A stretch of DNA of 64,000 bases, taken from contig NZ_JACVXD010000005.1 in the NCBI RefSeq assembly GCF_014596975.1, forward strand, positions 124,001 to 188,000, read 5' to 3'. The notes under the pieces were generated by a model that was not told where the DNA came from, ran no database searches, and saw nothing but the letters and a program-made list of their open reading frames with translations. Source of the stretch: Aestuariibaculum marinum. Lineage in GTDB: Bacteria > Bacteroidota > Bacteroidia > Flavobacteriales > Flavobacteriaceae. A program made the position numbers and the translations under genes. How positions within the stretch are numbered: position 1 is the stretch's first letter; each line of letters starts with the position of its first letter. Of this stretch, positions 32,806 to 42,000 are shown in pieces.

Positions 32806-35157
32806 TTAAAGTTCGAAAGTGTATAATTCTCCTTTTTTAAGCTTGATTTCTTTAAATGTATCTCCATAAATTAATTTGAATTGATGGTCGAATTCAGATG
32901 TTATTGTTAACTTTTCTAATTGGTTATTACGCCAAACAATATCAAAAGTTAACCCGCCTCGTCCTTTTAAGCCTTTAACCGATCCATCTTTCCATGCTTT
33001 TGGTAAGGCTGGTAAAATACGAATAACGTTATCTTCATGCGACTGTAATAACATTTCGGCAACGCCTGCTGTATAACCAAAATTACCATCAATTTGAAAG
33101 GGTGGATGTAAATCGAAAAGGTTTTTACCTATAGATTTTTTAATCAGTAGTTGGATGTGTTCATGAGCCATTTCAGAATCAAGAAGTCTGGCGCTACAAT
33201 TAATTAACCAGGCTCGACTCCAACCCGTACCAGCACCACCATGCGCTAAACGGTAGTCTAAAGTTTTTTTAACCGCATCAAATAATTCCGGATAGCTTTC
33301 TTTGGTAACGCTATTGCCCGGATGAAATCCATAAAGGTGAGACATATGTCTGTGTCCCGGCTCTGGTTCTTCATAAGGCCGGTCCCATTCCAAAATTCTT
33401 CCGTCATCTCCTAAAACAAATCCAGGGCGCAATTGAATTTTCTGCTGTTTTATTTTTTCAACAAAATCATTTTGAATATTTAAAATAGCGCAGGTTTTTA
33501 AGTAATTTTCAAAAACTTCATGAATGACTTGTTGGTCCATAGCACTGCCCAAACAGGTGGCTACTTTATTACCTTTTTGGTTAATGAATCGGTTTTCAGG
33601 AGAAGTGGAGGGTGCTGAAATTAAAGAACCATCTCGAGGATCTTCAATAAGCCAATCACTATAAAATTTTGTGATCTCATTAAGAACAGGGTATACGCGT
33701 TTTTTTAAGAAGTTTTTATCTTTTGTAAATCTATAATGTTGCCAGTAATGTTGCATGAGCCAGCCTCCAGCTCCCATAGAACACCCCCAAAATGCGGTAG
33801 GCGCGCGTAACCAGGTTGGTCCCCATAAGTCGGTGGCATGCGGAATGAAAGATCCTGAACATCCAAAGTTTTTACTGGCTGTAGTTTTTCCATTTTCAAC
33901 CAGCATATCGACATAGTCAAAAAACGGATTGATAAGTTCTCCAAGTCCTGTCATATCGGCTAGCCAATAATTCATTTGTAAATTAATGTTAGCGTGATAG
34001 TCGGCATTCCAGGGAGCTTTAATATGTTGATTCCATAAGCCTTGTAAATTAGCTGGATTCGAGCCTTCTCTTGATGATGATATTAATAAGTAACGTCCGT
34101 AATTAAATAGCAAAGTTTCTAACCCCGTGTCAATAGCTCCATTCTTAATAGCTTCTATTCTTTGATCTGTTGGAATATTGCTATAATCATTGTCGTTATT
34201 TAATTGAAGTTTAACTCTTGAATAAAATTCTTGGTAATCTTTTATATGAGGTTCTTTAAGGTCATCAAAAGATTTAGAGCCAATAGCTTTTAAGTTCTTT
34301 TGATTTTGTTTTTTGTAGTCATCAAAATAGTACGATGTATTATTTACAATATATATGGTGGCTTTTTTTACGTTTTTCAGTTCTAAATAATCGCTAGTAG
34401 CTAAAACACTTCCAGACTCATTAATCACTTTTAAAGCAGTTTCAAATTTAACGCCATGCGTAATGGGGTTAGGTTGCGAATTAAACTTGCCTTCACGTTG
34501 CGTTACTTCTCCTTGCATAAGAAGAAGTCCGTCCTTAGTAGTGAATGACTTTGCTGTTTCAAAACCTGCATCTTTAGGACGGCTAAGTTTTAGTTTAGCA
34601 GTAATTCCTTTTGGGTTTTCAGTTTTTAATTCAATAACAATCGCTTTGTGCGGATGCGATACCAGTATGTTTTCGGTAAATACATAGCCATTAGATTTGA
34701 AAGAAACCTGTGAGGTGGCATTTTCAAGATTCAGTTCACGACGATAATCGATGATATTATCATGTTTGAAATCGATAAATAAATCGCCTAATGTTTGGTG
34801 AGACCTTACAATGGTTTTATTTGAAAATTTAGCAACAAACAAACTGTCTGCAGCTTCGTTATTCCCTTTAAATAATAACTCTCTAATATGTTTAAGGTCT
34901 TCTTTGTTACCGTCTGGTTCTATCCAATCTGGATCATTGCCAGGCCACATAGAATCGTCGTTTAACTGAATGCGTTCATTGGTGGTATTCCCGAAAACCA
35001 TAACCCCAATTTTACCATTACCTTGTGGGAGCGCTTCGTTCCAGTTACTGGCAGGTTGATCGTACCAGAGTAGGTGTTCTTGTCCATTACAGAATGAAGA
35101 AAATAAAAGTGTTAGAAGATAGATTAACTTGAAGTTCGTTTTTAATGGGGAATTCAT
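32806..35157 (-). CDS. glycoside hydrolase family 95 (alpha-L-fucosidase or alpha-L-galactosidase)
   Basis: 783 residues with a signal peptide ending near SFCNGQ. The mature N-terminus HLLWYDQPASNWNEALPQGNG is the characteristic GH95 opening. An N-terminal beta-sandwich (about 25-270) precedes an (alpha/alpha)6 barrel (about 300-690) and a C-terminal beta domain. HANINLQMNYW (388-398) carries the Asn-x-Asn pair (N390, N392) used by GH95 to activate water, and APSTSPENRF (E521) matches the position I expect for the catalytic acid. It releases alpha-1,2-linked fucose or alpha-L-galactose from exported glycans. It is isolated, about 5.5 kb from the SusC/SusD operon, and flanked by housekeeping genes. 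Catalytic residue assignments come from memory of Bifidobacterium AfcA. Confidence 0.9.
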   Translation of the reverse strand: MNSPLKTNFKLIYLLTLLFSSFCNGQEHLLWYDQPASNWNEALPQGNGKIGVMVFGNTTNERIQLNDDSMWPGNDPDWIEPDGNKEDLKHIRELLFKGNNEAADSLFVAKFSNKTIVRSHQTLGDLFIDFKHDNIIDYRRELNLENATSQVSFKSNGYVFTENILVSHPHKAIVIELKTENPKGITAKLKLSRPKDAGFETAKSFTTKDGLLLMQGEVTQREGKFNSQPNPITHGVKFETALKVINESGSVLATSDYLELKNVKKATIYIVNNTSYYFDDYKKQNQKNLKAIGSKSFDDLKEPHIKDYQEFYSRVKLQLNNDNDYSNIPTDQRIEAIKNGAIDTGLETLLFNYGRYLLISSSREGSNPANLQGLWNQHIKAPWNADYHANINLQMNYWLADMTGLGELINPFFDYVDMLVENGKTTASKNFGCSGSFIPHATDLWGPTWLRAPTAFWGCSMGAGGWLMQHYWQHYRFTKDKNFLKKRVYPVLNEITKFYSDWLIEDPRDGSLISAPSTSPENRFINQKGNKVATCLGSAMDQQVIHEVFENYLKTCAILNIQNDFVEKIKQQKIQLRPGFVLGDDGRILEWDRPYEEPEPGHRHMSHLYGFHPGNSVTKESYPELFDAVKKTLDYRLAHGGAGTGWSRAWLINCSARLLDSEMAHEHIQLLIKKSIGKNLFDLHPPFQIDGNFGYTAGVAEMLLQSHEDNVIRILPALPKAWKDGSVKGLKGRGGLTFDIVWRNNQLEKLTITSEFDHQFKLIYGDTFKEIKLKKGELYTFEL

Positions 35158-35241
35158 TTCTAGATTGTTAGTTTTTATTTACAAAGAAGCTAAAAATTAA
35201 TAAAAAAGAGGGGAATATATTCTTCTTTGAGGTGTACTTTT

Positions 35242-35739
35242 TTACAAAAGTTGCTTGGTTATTTCGTATAACGCTATGTTTGTGGCTTGTACCACATTCA
35301 TACTGCTGTTTTGTCCAAACATATCGATATGAATAACGGCATCAGCAATATTTAAAATGGCTTCTGAAACCCCAAAATTTTCATCGCCAACAACTAAAGC
35401 AATGGGTTTTTCTGATGAAAGTTTAAAAGTGTGAATAGGTTGACTTGTACTTGTAATTTCAAGAGCGACAATAAAATGGTCTTTTTTTAGATTTTCTATT
35501 TGGTCTAAAGCCGATTCGCAAATTTCAAACGGAACAACTTTTTCGGTAGCACGAGAGGTTTTAGCTGTTTTTCGTCCTAAGGTTATGTCTTTTCCGCAAA
35601 GGATCAATTTTTCAACACCAAAGGCATCACACATTCTAAACAAGCTTCCAATGTTTGGAGCGTTAGTAACGTTATCTCCAATTACTGTAATTGGAAACGT
35701 GTGTTTGTTAAAATTAGATGTGTAATGGGTGAGTTGCAT
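35242..35739 (-). CDS. TrmH-family (SpoU) RNA methyltransferase, second copy
   Basis: 165 residues from the ATG at 35739 (MQLTHYTSNF), which begins one base after the upstream stop; the ATG at 35766 would overlap the upstream gene by 26 bp. SPOUT motifs: APNIGSLFRMCDAFGVEKLIL with the conserved Arg, ALVVGDENFGVSEAIL, and MFGQNSSMNVVQATNIAL. It is a catalytic-domain-only ribose methyltransferase, distinct in sequence from the one at 30000. The target is unknown. Last gene of the minus-strand run that starts with tsaD. Confidence 0.85.
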   Translation of the reverse strand: MQLTHYTSNFNKHTFPITVIGDNVTNAPNIGSLFRMCDAFGVEKLILCGKDITLGRKTAKTSRATEKVVPFEICESALDQIENLKKDHFIVALEITSTSQPIHTFKLSSEKPIALVVGDENFGVSEAILNIADAVIHIDMFGQNSSMNVVQATNIALYEITKQLL

Positions 35740-35740
35740 G

Positions 35741-36382
35741 TTAATGTTCGAAAGCATATTTAACAATATTAGCGCCCATTTTCAGGGCTTTTTCTCTAAC
35801 ATTTTCTGGATCGTTATGAACTGCAGGATCTTCCCAACCATCACCTAGATCACTTTCAAAAGTGAACAATAAGATTAATCGATCTTCATGGAATAAACCA
35901 AAGGCCTGAGGGCGTTTTCCATCGTGTTCGTGGATTTTAGGTAAACCATTAGGAAAAGGATAAGCAATATTAAAAATCTCGTGATTCGGAGGTAATTCAA
36001 TCAAATCTTTATCAGGAAAAACCTTTTTTAATTCTTTGATAATGTACGGTTGCATACCGTAATTATCATCGATGTGCAAAAAACCACCAGAGATTAAATA
36101 GTTACGAAGGTTTTCTACATCATTATCACTAAAAAATACATTACCGTGCCCCGTCATGTGAACGAATGGAAACTGAAATAAATCCGGACTATCCACTTCA
36201 ACAGTCTGTGGTTTCGGATTGATTTGTGTGTTGATGTTTTGATTGCAAAAGGCAATTAAATTGGGCAGTGAAGTAGGGTTGGCATACCAGTCGCCACCCC
36301 CTTTATATTTTACAAAAGCGAGTTCTTGTGTAAATCCGCATAAGGATAAAAGTAAAGCGAATGTCGATAAAACTCGTTTCAT
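35741..36382 (-). CDS. DUF4159 domain protein, exported
   Basis: 213 residues with a signal peptide (MKRVLSTFALLLSLCGFTQ). The remainder is one DUF4159 domain: ELAFVKYKGGGDWYANPTSL, FPFVHMTGHGNVFFSDNDV, LRNYLISGGFLHIDDNYG and the acidic FEHDGKRP / ESDLGDGWED region. The fold resembles class I glutamine amidotransferases or DJ-1-like domains, without an obvious catalytic Cys. The function is unknown, and in Flavobacteriaceae it is typically near tsaD and rsmE as here. It starts 6 bp after rsmE and ends 1 bp before the TrmH-like gene. Confidence 0.85.
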   Translation of the reverse strand: MKRVLSTFALLLSLCGFTQELAFVKYKGGGDWYANPTSLPNLIAFCNQNINTQINPKPQTVEVDSPDLFQFPFVHMTGHGNVFFSDNDVENLRNYLISGGFLHIDDNYGMQPYIIKELKKVFPDKDLIELPPNHEIFNIAYPFPNGLPKIHEHDGKRPQAFGLFHEDRLILLFTFESDLGDGWEDPAVHNDPENVREKALKMGANIVKYAFEH

Positions 36383-36388
36383 AATTAA

Positions 36389-37105
36389 TTACTCATTAAT
36401 AGTTTCGTTTACAAAAGCGACACTGTGGCAAGCTACAATCGCAGCTGTTTCTGTACGTAATCTGGTTTCTCCCAAAGTTACAGGAATAAATTTATTAGCA
36501 ATAGCCAATTCAATTTCTTTGCTACTAAAATCACCTTCAGGGCCAATTAAAATGGTAACATTTGTATTGGGTTTTAATTCCTGTTTTAATGATTTTTTAT
36601 CGGTTTCTTCGCAATGCGCAATAAACAAATCACCTTCAAAGTTTTGAGTTATAAATTCTTTAAAAGATATAGCTTTATTTAGTTTTGGCATGTAACAGTT
36701 TAAGGACTGTTTGGTTGCCGATTGCAATATCTTTTCAAATCTGTCAGCTTTTATGACTTTGCGCTCACTATGGTCGCAAAACACTGGAGTAATGCTTTCA
36801 ATACCAATTTCGGTTGCTTTTTCTAAAAACCACTCGTACCGGTCGTTCATTTTTGTTGGCGCGACAGCCAAATGCAAATTACAATTGCGCTTTGGCTGTA
36901 ACGTTTTTGAGGTAATGTTAACCAGACAGTTTTTTATGTCGGCCACAGTAATTTCAGCAGTAAATAGCCAGCCATTTCCGTTGGTAATGTGTAAGGTGTC
37001 TCCAATTTTTTTTCGGAGCACCTTTACAATGTGTTTGCTTTCTTCTTTTTCAAAAGAAAATTGACTCGTGTTTTCGGTAATGTCTGGATTATAAAATAAC
37101 TGCAT
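36389..37105 (-). CDS. rsmE: 16S rRNA (uracil-1498-N3)-methyltransferase
   Basis: 238 residues, the normal RsmE length. N-terminal PUA-like domain (QLFYNPDITENTSQF, HIVKVLRKKIGDTLHITNG). SPOUT domain from about 75: KMNDRYEWFLEKATEIGIESI, TPVFCDHSERKVIK, TILIGPEGDFSSKEIELA, and the knot LGETRLRTETAAIVA. It methylates N3 of U1498 in 16S rRNA. The ATG overlaps the stop of the parvulin gene by one base, indicating an operon with it. Confidence 0.95.
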   Translation of the reverse strand: MQLFYNPDITENTSQFSFEKEESKHIVKVLRKKIGDTLHITNGNGWLFTAEITVADIKNCLVNITSKTLQPKRNCNLHLAVAPTKMNDRYEWFLEKATEIGIESITPVFCDHSERKVIKADRFEKILQSATKQSLNCYMPKLNKAISFKEFITQNFEGDLFIAHCEETDKKSLKQELKPNTNVTILIGPEGDFSSKEIELAIANKFIPVTLGETRLRTETAAIVACHSVAFVNETINE

Positions 37106-37743
37106 TAGTGTATAGCTTCAACAATTTTTAAAACTTTTATTTCGGCAATTTGTTTTGGTTCATGTGTTTGTAATATTAAATAGTGCGCATTCCTTTCTGG
37201 GATTTTTACACTAAAAATATCATCTAAGCTGTGATGTCCATTAATCACTTCAGCTTCAAATTCTACGGGCATTTTACCTGTGGTAAACCATCCCAAATCA
37301 CCACCTTTTTTAGCGTAAGCATCCATTGAGTATTGCTTTGCTAAATACGAAAATGGAATTCCATTATTATATTTTGAAACGATAGCTGACTTTAAATTTG
37401 CGATATCATCTTCTGTATATTTAGAGCTATCTAAGTAAATATAGCTTACTCTGTAATACGGTGTTTTGTTTTTTTCAAGAACCTTATAGAAGGTTTTTTC
37501 ATATTCATTTTCTTTTTTTTTTACAGCACCTCGAGACATACTGAAAAGCTCTTTTGCTAAAATTGTTTTGTGCTTCTCTTCATTAAAGGTTACAATTTTG
37601 TTGCCTTTGTGCTTTTTGATTTGTAAAATCGAGTCAACTTGTTTTGTACTTTCAATAGTAATTAAATCGTCTTCAGTTGAGGTTTGAGCAAAAACTGAAA
37701 TTGTAAAACAAAACAAGCTGTAGGTAAGTAGTTTTTTAATCAT
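37105..37743 (-). CDS. peptidylprolyl isomerase, parvulin (PpiC) type
   Basis: 212 residues with a signal peptide ending near SVFAQ. One parvulin domain at about 95-195: YRVSYIYLDSSKYTEDDIANL, then FSYLAKQYSMDAYAKKGGDLGWF and FEAEVINGHHSLDDIFSVKI, with the GGDLGW signature. It lacks the SurA-type N-terminal chaperone helices apart from a short lysine-rich segment. It likely assists folding of exported proteins in the periplasm. It sits between tsaD (28 bp upstream) and rsmE (1-bp overlap). Confidence 0.88.
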   Translation of the reverse strand: MIKKLLTYSLFCFTISVFAQTSTEDDLITIESTKQVDSILQIKKHKGNKIVTFNEEKHKTILAKELFSMSRGAVKKKENEYEKTFYKVLEKNKTPYYRVSYIYLDSSKYTEDDIANLKSAIVSKYNNGIPFSYLAKQYSMDAYAKKGGDLGWFTTGKMPVEFEAEVINGHHSLDDIFSVKIPERNAHYLILQTHEPKQIAEIKVLKIVEAIH

Positions 37744-37771
37744 AGAGGTAGTTTGGGGTTTATAATTTAAA

Positions 37772-38794
37772 TTAGATTTTTAATCGAGCTGAAGCTGCCA
37801 CATTTTGGTCGGCAAATTCATTTTCTAAATATTTTAAATGACCAACAATGGCAATCATAGCAGCATTATCGGTTGTGAATTCAAATTTAGGAACGTAGGT
37901 AGTCCATCCAAATTTTTTCTCACCATCTTTTAACGCTTGACGAATACCCGAATTTGCCGAAACACCACCACCAATCGCAATATGTTTAATACCGGTTTCT
38001 TTTGACGCCTTTTTTAATTTATCAATTAAAATTCCGATAATCGTATATTGAATAGAAGCACAAATGTCGTTTAGGTTCTCTTCAATAAAATTAGGGTTGT
38101 TTTTAGTTTCCTTTTGAATAAAATATAAAATAGCAGTTTTCAATCCCGAAAAACTAAAGTTTAATCCATCTACCTTTGGTTTGGTAAATTTGAAGGCTTT
38201 CGGATTTCCTAATTTAGCGCGTTTGTCTATTTCAGGACCGGCAGGGTAGCCTAACCCAAGAATCTTTCCGCTTTTATCGAAGGCCTCTCCAACAGCATCA
38301 TCAATAGTTTCACCAATCACGGTCATATCGAAATAGCTGTCACAGCGCACAATTTGGGTATGTCCACCAGAAATGGTCATGGCTAAAAACGGAAATGGAG
38401 GTTTTTCAAAACCGTCTTCATCAATATAATGCGCTAAAATATGACCTTGCATATGGTTGACATCAATTAACGGAATATCTAATCCGTAAGCTAATGATTT
38501 CGCAAAAGATGTACCAACCAGTAACGAACCCATTAAACCAGGGCCTTTGGTAAAGGCAATAGCATTTAATTGTTCTTTAGTAATTCCAGCTTTCTTTAAG
38601 GCCTGATGCACAACAGGAACTATGTTTTGCTGGTGGGCTCTGGAAGCTAGTTCGGGCACAACACCACCGTATTCTTCGTGTATTTTTTGGTTTGCTATAA
38701 TGTTACTTAAAATACGTCCGTTATGCATTACAGCCGCGGCAGTATCGTCGCAGGAAGACTCAATTCCAAGAATGTAAATATTTTGTGTAGCCAT
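37772..38794 (-). CDS. tsaD: tRNA threonylcarbamoyladenosine synthase subunit TsaD
   Basis: 340 residues, full length. Motifs: ILGIESSCDDTAAAV, VPELASRAHQQNIVPVV, FTKGPGLMGSLLVGTSFAK, the metal-binding VNHMQGHILAHY, TISGGHTQIV, GEAFDKSGKILGLGYPAGP, and GGGVSANSGIRQAL. It forms the t6A37 modification of tRNAs together with TsaB, TsaC and TsaE. First gene of the minus-strand run tsaD-parvulin-rsmE-DUF4159-TrmH and divergent from tamB, an arrangement common in Flavobacteriaceae. Confidence 0.97.
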   Translation of the reverse strand: MATQNIYILGIESSCDDTAAAVMHNGRILSNIIANQKIHEEYGGVVPELASRAHQQNIVPVVHQALKKAGITKEQLNAIAFTKGPGLMGSLLVGTSFAKSLAYGLDIPLIDVNHMQGHILAHYIDEDGFEKPPFPFLAMTISGGHTQIVRCDSYFDMTVIGETIDDAVGEAFDKSGKILGLGYPAGPEIDKRAKLGNPKAFKFTKPKVDGLNFSFSGLKTAILYFIQKETKNNPNFIEENLNDICASIQYTIIGILIDKLKKASKETGIKHIAIGGGVSANSGIRQALKDGEKKFGWTTYVPKFEFTTDNAAMIAIVGHLKYLENEFADQNVAASARLKI

Positions 38795-39047
38795 TAATAA
38801 GATTTAGGCATAATAATTGTTAATTTTGAAAACCAATAAGCCATCTGTTTTATTGTTTTCATCGTAATTACAAAACTACTTAATTATTTTATTAATAGAA
38901 ATGTAAAAATGGTGAATATGGTTTGCTTGATAGTTGAGTTAAAGGTAAACCTATGAATGATAAACAGAACGTTGTTTTTCAAATAATTTAATTTAGCTAC
39001 CTATCAGGAAAGTCCTCAAAATAATACTAAAACTTCTAGCACTATTT

Positions 39048-42000
39048 GTGCTTATGTTCATCATTTTGGTTTTGGTGCTAACCCTTCCTTTTGTGCAAAC
39101 TCAGCTGGGTAATTATGCAACAAAAAAGCTGAATAACGAGTTTAAGACGAATATAAATATCGATCGGGTTAGTATGCAGCTTAATGGCGATATTGAGTTG
39201 AAAGATATTTATATACAGGATTACAAGCAGGATACTTTAATTAGTGTTTCAGAATTAAACACCTCCATAATAAGTGTGAGAAATGCTATAAATGGTCAAC
39301 TGGCCTTTGGAGATATTGATGTAGAAGGTTTAGTCTTTAATATTGTGACCTATAAAGATGCTACGGAAACCAATTTAGATGTTTTTGTTAAGAGGTTTGA
39401 AGACGATAATCCTAGAACAGAAAAGAGTAGTTTTTTAATGTCCTCCAGCGATGTGTCTATTTATGACGGGGTGTTTAGGTTACTAAATGAAAATAAGGAA
39501 AACACAAAACTTCTAGAATTTTATAATTTAAATATCAATGCCACTAATTTTCTAATTAATGGAAGTGATGTAAGTGCACGAATAAATACGTTGAATTTTG
39601 AAGATAGTCGAGGTGTTACAGTGAAAAATTTAACTACCAATTTTGCTTACACCTTAACTGATATGACGTTCGCAAATCTGGATATAAAGACCCCGAATTC
39701 ACGATTAAAGGGCGATTTAAAATTCGAGTATTTGCGTGAAGATTTACAGTATTTTACAGATAAGGTGTTAGTGACTGCTAGTTTTGAAGATTCTTCGGTA
39801 TTATTAGATGAACTTAATACATTTTATGATGAATTTGGTAAAGGCCAGGAAGCTAATTTTAGTGTCGATTTAACTGGGACTTTAAACGATTTACAAACTA
39901 AAAATTTAAGGCTTCGCACCAATAGAAACACCAGAGTTTACGGAAATATTAATTTTAAGAACTTATTCAGTAAGGAAGTAGGAGACTTTTCAATGAATGC
40001 CTATCTTTCAAACTTAACGTCGACATACAGCGATTTAAAATTTTTACTTCCAAATGTTTTAGGGGCTTCGCTGCCATCGTCATTAGACCGATTGGGGCAA
40101 TTCAGAATTACAGGAAATACACAAGTAACGGCTTCAACAGTTATAGCGGATGTTAAGATTGATACCGACTTAGGTATGGTGGATTCCGATCTAGAAATTA
40201 CAACCATCAACGATATTGATAACGCTTCTTATAAGGGGAATGTTATTTTTGAAAAGTTCGATTTTGGTACATTTTTAGAATCACCAGATGTTGGTGAAGC
40301 GTCTCTAAATTTTGATGTAAAAGGAAAAGGGTTTGTTACAGAAACCATTAATACACAAGTGAAAGGAGATGTGTATGAAATGATGTATAATGGTTATAAT
40401 TACAAAGGAATTAAAGTTGCCGGTAATGTGAGAAATAAGATTTTTGACGGTAACCTGATTTCAACCGATAGAAATTTAAAAATGAATTTCCTGGGGTTGG
40501 TCGATTTCTCTGATGCTGTAAGTAAGTACGATTTTGTTGCCAATGTAAGCTACGCCAATTTAAATGTATTGAACTTTGTTAAAAAGGACAGCATTTCTAT
40601 TTTTAGAAGCGATGTTAAAATGAATATGAATGCCAGCGGTTATGACGATGCATATGGTAGAGTGGTATTCGAGAATACATCGTATAAAAATCAGAATGAT
40701 ACTTATACCTTTGATAAATTTGAAATCTTTTCGCGGTTTGAAAATAACATGCGTTACATTGGTATTAATTCACCCGATATTGTAGAAGGTGAATTAAAAG
40801 GAAGCTTCCGTTTCAGAGATTTAAAGAAATTGTTTCAAAATTCACTCGGGTACATTTATACGAATTACGAACCCTATAAAGTATCAACAGACCAAAGCAT
40901 AGACTTTAATTTTAAAATTTATAATAAAATTATTGAGGTGTTTTATCCGGAGGTAGAATTAGGAAAAAACACCTTTATACGAGGGCGGGTAGAGAGTGAT
41001 GAGAGTCAGTTTAGGTTGACATTTAAATCCCCGGAAATTAAATTACTAGACTATTTTGTTAATAATATTGAACTTCAGGTTGATAATAGTAACCCGCTTT
41101 TTAACACGTATGTTGAAGCCGACAGTTTAAATACCAAGTATTACGATGTTTCCAAATTTAGTTTGATTAATGTAACCGTTAATGACACGCTTTTTATGCG
41201 AACAGAGTTTCAGGGTGGAAAGCGTAATAAGGACATTTTTAATCTGAGTTTTTATCACACTATAAATGAAGAAAATAAATCGGTAGTTGGTTTTAAAAAG
41301 TCAGATTTCACCATAAAAGATTACACCTGGTATATTAACGAGAATAATGATCAGAATAATAAAGTGTCTTTTGATAAGGAAGTTTCTACTTTCGATATTA
41401 ATAAATTCGTGGTTACACATGGCGACGAACAAGTCAGGCTTTCTGGCTTTGTTAAAGACTCTACACAAAAGGATATAAAACTCGATTTTAAAAATGTGAG
41501 CCTGTCTAAAATTGTTCCGGATATTGATAGTTTATCTTTAGAGGGGCATGTTAATGGTAAGCTGGATATTTTACAGCAAAACGGAAGTTATTTGCCGAAT
41601 TCAACTGTGGTTATTGAAGATTTCAAAGTAAATCGTTTCGATTTAGGTTCGTTTGATGCTTCCATTACCGGAAATGAAAATCTTACCAATTACAACGTAG
41701 ACATATCTATTAAAGACGACGAGAAAAAATCCTTTAGAGCGGTTGGTGATATCAATGCTCAAGGAAAAGAGTCGAGTATTGATGTGAATTTGGAATTTAA
41801 CGAATTCAATTTACAGCCATTAAATCCATTACTTCAAGATGTGTTATCTGATATTCGAGGTTTAGCAACCGGGGTGGTACACGTTGTTGGTAATTTAAAT
41901 AAACCAGATATAAACGGTGATTTAAACTTAAATAATGCCGGTTTAGGTATTCCGTATTTAAATGTAGATTATGATTTTGCACAAAATGCATCGGTGTCTT

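Noticed and set aside
36711-37064. 117-codon plus-strand frame antisense to rsmE
   Set aside because: rsmE is complete and canonical on the other strand; the antisense translation has no family resemblance.
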